From: Neorhizobium petrolearium
GTDB lineage: Bacteria; Pseudomonadota; Alphaproteobacteria; Rhizobiales; Rhizobiaceae
Direction: 5' to 3'
Length of the DNA stretch: 64,000 nucleotides
NCBI RefSeq assembly: GCF_017873175.1
Contig: NZ_JAGGJW010000016.1
Coordinates: forward strand, 1 to 64,000
Every line of letters begins with the position of its first letter. The stretch's first letter is position 1. Shown in pieces: positions 61,759 to 64,000 of the stretch. The notes beneath the pieces are model-generated. The model ran no database searches. It saw nothing but the letters and a program-made list of their open reading frames with translations, and was not told where the DNA came from. The position numbers were made by a program, and so were the translations under genes.

Positions 61759-62274
61759 ATGACCGACGAACGGCCTGATTCGGCCAGAAAACTCTCTAAG
61801 GTCGTGCCTTACAGGCTTGCGCGCAGCAACGCGGAAATGGTGAAGCTGCTCAGCCTCCTTTGCGAAGTCCGCGGCTTCAAACTGAATATCTGGCGGGTGA
61901 TGTCTGCGATCGGCAGCTATCAGCCGATCTCGCCGATGGAAATCGGCCGTCACACGACCATTGACAAGGCCATGGTCTCGCGCGCGATCCGGGAACTCGT
62001 CGATCGTGGTCTGATTGACCGCCGTTCAGATGAACGTGATGCACGGTGGGCCCAGATCGAATTTACACCTGCGGGGACAGCCGTCTACAACAGTATGGTA
62101 GCTGAGATAGATGCTCTCGAAAAACATCTCTTCGGTGATTTGCCAGCCGAAAAGATCAGTGAATTCATGGATATGTTAGGGGTCGTGGAACGACGTGTGA
62201 GGCGGGCGCGTGAGACGGTAGAACTGAACAGGAAGACGGGCTTTGCGCGTCTGCTAGGATCTGACCTACCCTGA
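61759..62274 (+). CDS. MarR family transcriptional regulator
   Basis: 171 residues. Winged helix-turn-helix (SPMEIGRHTTIDKAMVSRAIRELVDRGLIDRRSDERDAR, in part) flanked by helices for dimerisation. It is coupled to kynU and precedes an importer gene. Paired inverted repeats between it and the importer are candidate operators, so it may control both kynU and uptake in response to kynurenine, anthranilate or a related aromatic acid. The effector is inferred. Confidence 0.88.
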   Translation: MTDERPDSARKLSKVVPYRLARSNAEMVKLLSLLCEVRGFKLNIWRVMSAIGSYQPISPMEIGRHTTIDKAMVSRAIRELVDRGLIDRRSDERDARWAQIEFTPAGTAVYNSMVAEIDALEKHLFGDLPAEKISEFMDMLGVVERRVRRARETVELNRKTGFARLLGSDLP

Positions 62275-62338
62275 CCTTCGTTTCAGTTGGAACCATCTGG
62301 GAGCGCTCACATCATGAAGTGCCGATCTCGTTTCCGCT

Positions 62339-62374
62339 AGATTGTTTACAAAGAAACAATCTCCATGTAAACAA
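62339..62374. promoter_or_regulatory. Interlocking inverted repeats, candidate MarR operator
   Basis: AGATTGTTT (62339-62347) pairs with AAACAATCT (62354-62362). TTGTTTACA (62342-62350) pairs with TGTAAACAA (62366-62374). Both are perfect 9-base arms and share the first half-site. They lie just after the MarR gene and before the importer. Confidence 0.55.
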
Positions 62375-62377
62375 ACA

Positions 62378-62405
62378 GCGGGCGGAGAGGAGATCGCCCG
62401 CTTTT
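62378..62405 (+). terminator. Intrinsic terminator or attenuator
   Basis: GCGGGCG and CGCCCGC form a 7-base GC stem with a 10-base loop, followed by TTTT. It ends 17 bases before the importer's first gene and could terminate kynU-marR or attenuate the importer transcript. Confidence 0.6.
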
Positions 62406-62421
62406 GTCCTGGGAGGATCCT

Positions 62422-63570
62422 ATGAAGAACCGGTTTTTTGCTGGGATAGCGGCGATTGCCGCCCTGTCCCTTCCTGTATTGGCAAGCCCGGCGCTTGCCG
62501 ATGTGACTATTGGCGTTACTGTTTCGTCGACGGGGCCGGGGGCCGCGCTCGGCATTCCGCTCAAGAATTCCGTCGAACTCTGGCCGGCCGACGTGGGGGG
62601 CGAAAAGCTCAAGGTCGTCGTTCTCGACGATGCCGGTGATCCTTCGGTCGCCACCACCAATGCCCGCCGTTTCGTCAATGACGACAAGGTGGATGTGATT
62701 GTCGGTTCGGCGCTCACCCCCGCTTCGATCGCCGTAGCCGGTGTCGCCGCCGAAACCAGCACGCCGCATTTCTCGGCTTCGCCGGTCCCGCCGAACATTT
62801 CCAAGGGCAAGTGGACCTTCGTCCTGCCGCAGGATGCCGGCCTGATCGCCCGGACCCTGTTCGCAAGAATGAAGGCCGACGGCGTCAAGACCTTCGGTTA
62901 TATCGGCTTTTCCGACTCCTATGGCGACCTCTGGGTCAACCAGTACAAGGCGCTTGGCGAGCAATATGGCCTGAAGATGGTGGCGGAAGAGCGCTATGCG
63001 CGCCCCGACACTTCGGTTTCCGGCCAGGTCCTGAAACTTGTGGCAGCTCGCCCCGACGCAATGTTCGTCGGCGCTTCCGGCACGGGTGCCGCCCTGCCGC
63101 AGATCGGTCTGCGCGAACGCGGATTCACCGGCAAGATCTACCAGACCCATGGCGCTGTCACCTTCGACTTCCTGCGCATCGCCGGCAAGGCCGCCGACAA
63201 TACGATCTTCGCCTCCGGCCCGGTCATGGTGCCGGAATTCCAACCGGATTCGTCAGAGACGAAGCAGGAAGGCCTCGACTACGTCACGGCCTACGAGAAG
63301 AAGTTCGGTGCCGGCACGCGCACCCAGTTCGGCGCGCATATCCATGACGCCATGGCGATCCTGAAGAGGGCAATCCCGATTGCCCTGAAAAACGCCAAAC
63401 CCGGCACGCCGGAATTCCGCGCAGCACTGCGTGATGCGATCGAGACCGGGGGGCCTTTTCCCGCAAGCCAGGGCGTCTTCGAATACAAGGCGGACGACCA
63501 TCTCGGCCTTGATGACCGTGCCGTCGTGCTGCTGACAGCCAGGAACGGCAAGTTCGAACTCGTCAAGTGA
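62422..63570 (+). CDS. Branched-chain-amino-acid-type ABC transporter substrate-binding protein
   Basis: 382 residues with a Sec signal (MKNRFFAGIAAIAALSLPVL, cleavage at about PALA-D). The rest is a type I periplasmic binding fold (VTIGVTVSSTGPGAALGIPLKNSVEL, in part; GSALTPASIAVAGVAAETSTPH, in part). GGAGG lies before the ATG at 62422. The family also binds aromatic acids and amides. Its place after kynU and MarR suggests an aromatic amino acid or anthranilate/kynurenine-like ligand, which is an inference. Confidence 0.93.
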   Translation: MKNRFFAGIAAIAALSLPVLASPALADVTIGVTVSSTGPGAALGIPLKNSVELWPADVGGEKLKVVVLDDAGDPSVATTNARRFVNDDKVDVIVGSALTPASIAVAGVAAETSTPHFSASPVPPNISKGKWTFVLPQDAGLIARTLFARMKADGVKTFGYIGFSDSYGDLWVNQYKALGEQYGLKMVAEERYARPDTSVSGQVLKLVAARPDAMFVGASGTGAALPQIGLRERGFTGKIYQTHGAVTFDFLRIAGKAADNTIFASGPVMVPEFQPDSSETKQEGLDYVTAYEKKFGAGTRTQFGAHIHDAMAILKRAIPIALKNAKPGTPEFRAALRDAIETGGPFPASQGVFEYKADDHLGLDDRAVVLLTARNGKFELVK

Positions 63571-63584
63571 TCAACAGACGAACA

Positions 63585-63608
63585 AGGCCCGGCGCGAAAG
63601 CCGGGCCT
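63585..63608 (+). repeat. Intercistronic hairpin after the binding-protein gene
   Basis: AGGCCCGGC and GCCGGGCCT pair perfectly around GCGAAA. Such hairpins protect the abundant binding-protein message from decay and lower the level of the permeases downstream. There is no T-run. Confidence 0.65.
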
Positions 63609-63637
63609 GCGTCGGTTCGGCAATCGGGGGAAATTCC

Positions 63638-64000
63638 TTGGATGCGATGATTGCGACCTTCCTGATCCAGGACGGCGTCACCAACGGCGCCATCTATGCG
63701 CTTCTCGGCCTGGCGTTGGTTCTCGTCTTCTCGGTCACGCGGGTGATCTTCATTCCCCAGGGCGAGTTTGTCGCCTATGGCGCGCTGACGCTGGCGCTCC
63801 TGGACAATGATCGCATTCCGGCCACGACGTCGCTGCTCCTCTGTTTCGGCGCGATCGCCTTCCTGGCTGATCTGTGGAGCATGCGGCGCGGCGCCGATGT
63901 TCGCGCGTTCACACGCAGCCTAGCACTCAACCTTGTCTTCCCGGCTGCCATCTACGGCTTGACGACCGTACTCGTACCGTTGGGGCTGCCTTCCTTCGCC
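63638..64000 (+). CDS. Branched-chain-amino-acid-type ABC transporter permease, LivH type (partial)
   Basis: The first 121 codons are present and the gene runs past the window end. Reading from TTG at 63638 (GGGGG seven bases upstream) gives a product beginning MDAMIATFLIQDGVTNGAIY and continuing with the membrane segment ALLGLALVLVFSVTRVIFIPQGEF, which is the LivH first-helix signature. An ATG three codons later is the alternative start but is poorly spaced from the ribosome site. It is the membrane partner of the binding protein upstream. Confidence 0.9.
   Translation, partial: MDAMIATFLIQDGVTNGAIYALLGLALVLVFSVTRVIFIPQGEFVAYGALTLALLDNDRIPATTSLLLCFGAIAFLADLWSMRRGADVRAFTRSLALNLVFPAAIYGLTTVLVPLGLPSFA

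Noticed and set aside
1..64000. Search for mobile elements, CRISPR arrays, tRNA, rRNA and phage genes.
   Set aside because: No transposase or integrase motif, no regularly spaced repeats and no cloverleaf or rRNA signatures were recognised. Base and codon use looks even across the window.

Overview
The window looks like chromosomal DNA of an alphaproteobacterium of the Rhizobiaceae (Agrobacterium / Rhizobium / Neorhizobium type). The grounds are the high GC (clearly above half by eye, not computed), the rhizobial cob gene set (cobC-cobD, cobQ-cobO-cbtA-cbtB, DUF1636-cobW-cobN-cobG-H-I-J-K-L-E-M-cbiD-cobA-cobB), the carrier-protein ligase island known from Agrobacterium and Bradyrhizobium, and dense operons with ATGA/GTGA overlaps. 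There are no insertion sequences, phage genes, CRISPR arrays, tRNAs or rRNAs. It reads as ordinary chromosome.

Layout. 1-8.0 kb: purC, a TetR regulator with a candidate operator, and a tripartite RND efflux system (adaptor, pump, outer-membrane channel) closed by a bidirectional terminator. 8.1-11 kb: elongation factor P (reverse) and, divergently, its two modification enzymes EpmA and EpmB. 11-13.7 kb: a structured non-coding stretch, then thiC (reverse) with a TPP riboswitch and a near-consensus promoter. 13.8-21.4 kb: a small biosynthetic island of carrier protein, acyl-CoA-dehydrogenase-fold flavoprotein, aminoacyl-tRNA-synthetase-like amino acid:[carrier protein] ligase, DUF1839 protein and GH2 glycosidase, facing a protein with two alpha/beta-hydrolase domains. 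21.8-25.5 kb: purU and an 882-residue kinase/M23/aminotransferase-like protein whose two enzymatic domains both lack key catalytic residues. 25.7-31.3 kb: small proteins, a stand-alone Lrp ligand-binding (RAM) domain, a LysR regulator divergent from a pipecolate-oxidase/aminoadipate-semialdehyde-dehydrogenase pair (lysine catabolism), and a DmpA-type peptidase.

31.3-51.5 kb is a nearly complete cobalamin factory. Two cobalamin riboswitches lie back to back: one faces cbtB-cbtA-cobO-cobQ (cobalt uptake, adenosylation, amidation), the other DUF1636-cobW-cobN-G-H-I-J and on to cobL-E-M and cobA-B. cobK and cbiD are antisense inside this array. The set is aerobic-type (CobG, CobN) but the C-1 methylation gene present is cbiD, and no cobF is seen. 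cobS, cobT, cobU, cobV and cobP must lie elsewhere. Two divergent pairs (cobC/cobD, cobK/cobL) have start codons that overlap or lie one base apart.

51.5-64 kb: a dipeptide/oligopeptide-type ABC importer with a Tat-exported binding protein and a CocE/NonD hydrolase in one operon; then (reverse) an ACT-domain protein and an HSL-type esterase; then (forward) kynureninase, a MarR regulator, and the start of a branched-chain-amino-acid-type ABC importer, whose first permease runs off the end of the window. The best candidate for a poorly described system is the amino acid:[carrier protein] ligase island at 13.8-21.4 kb. The degenerate trifunctional protein at 22.8 kb is next.
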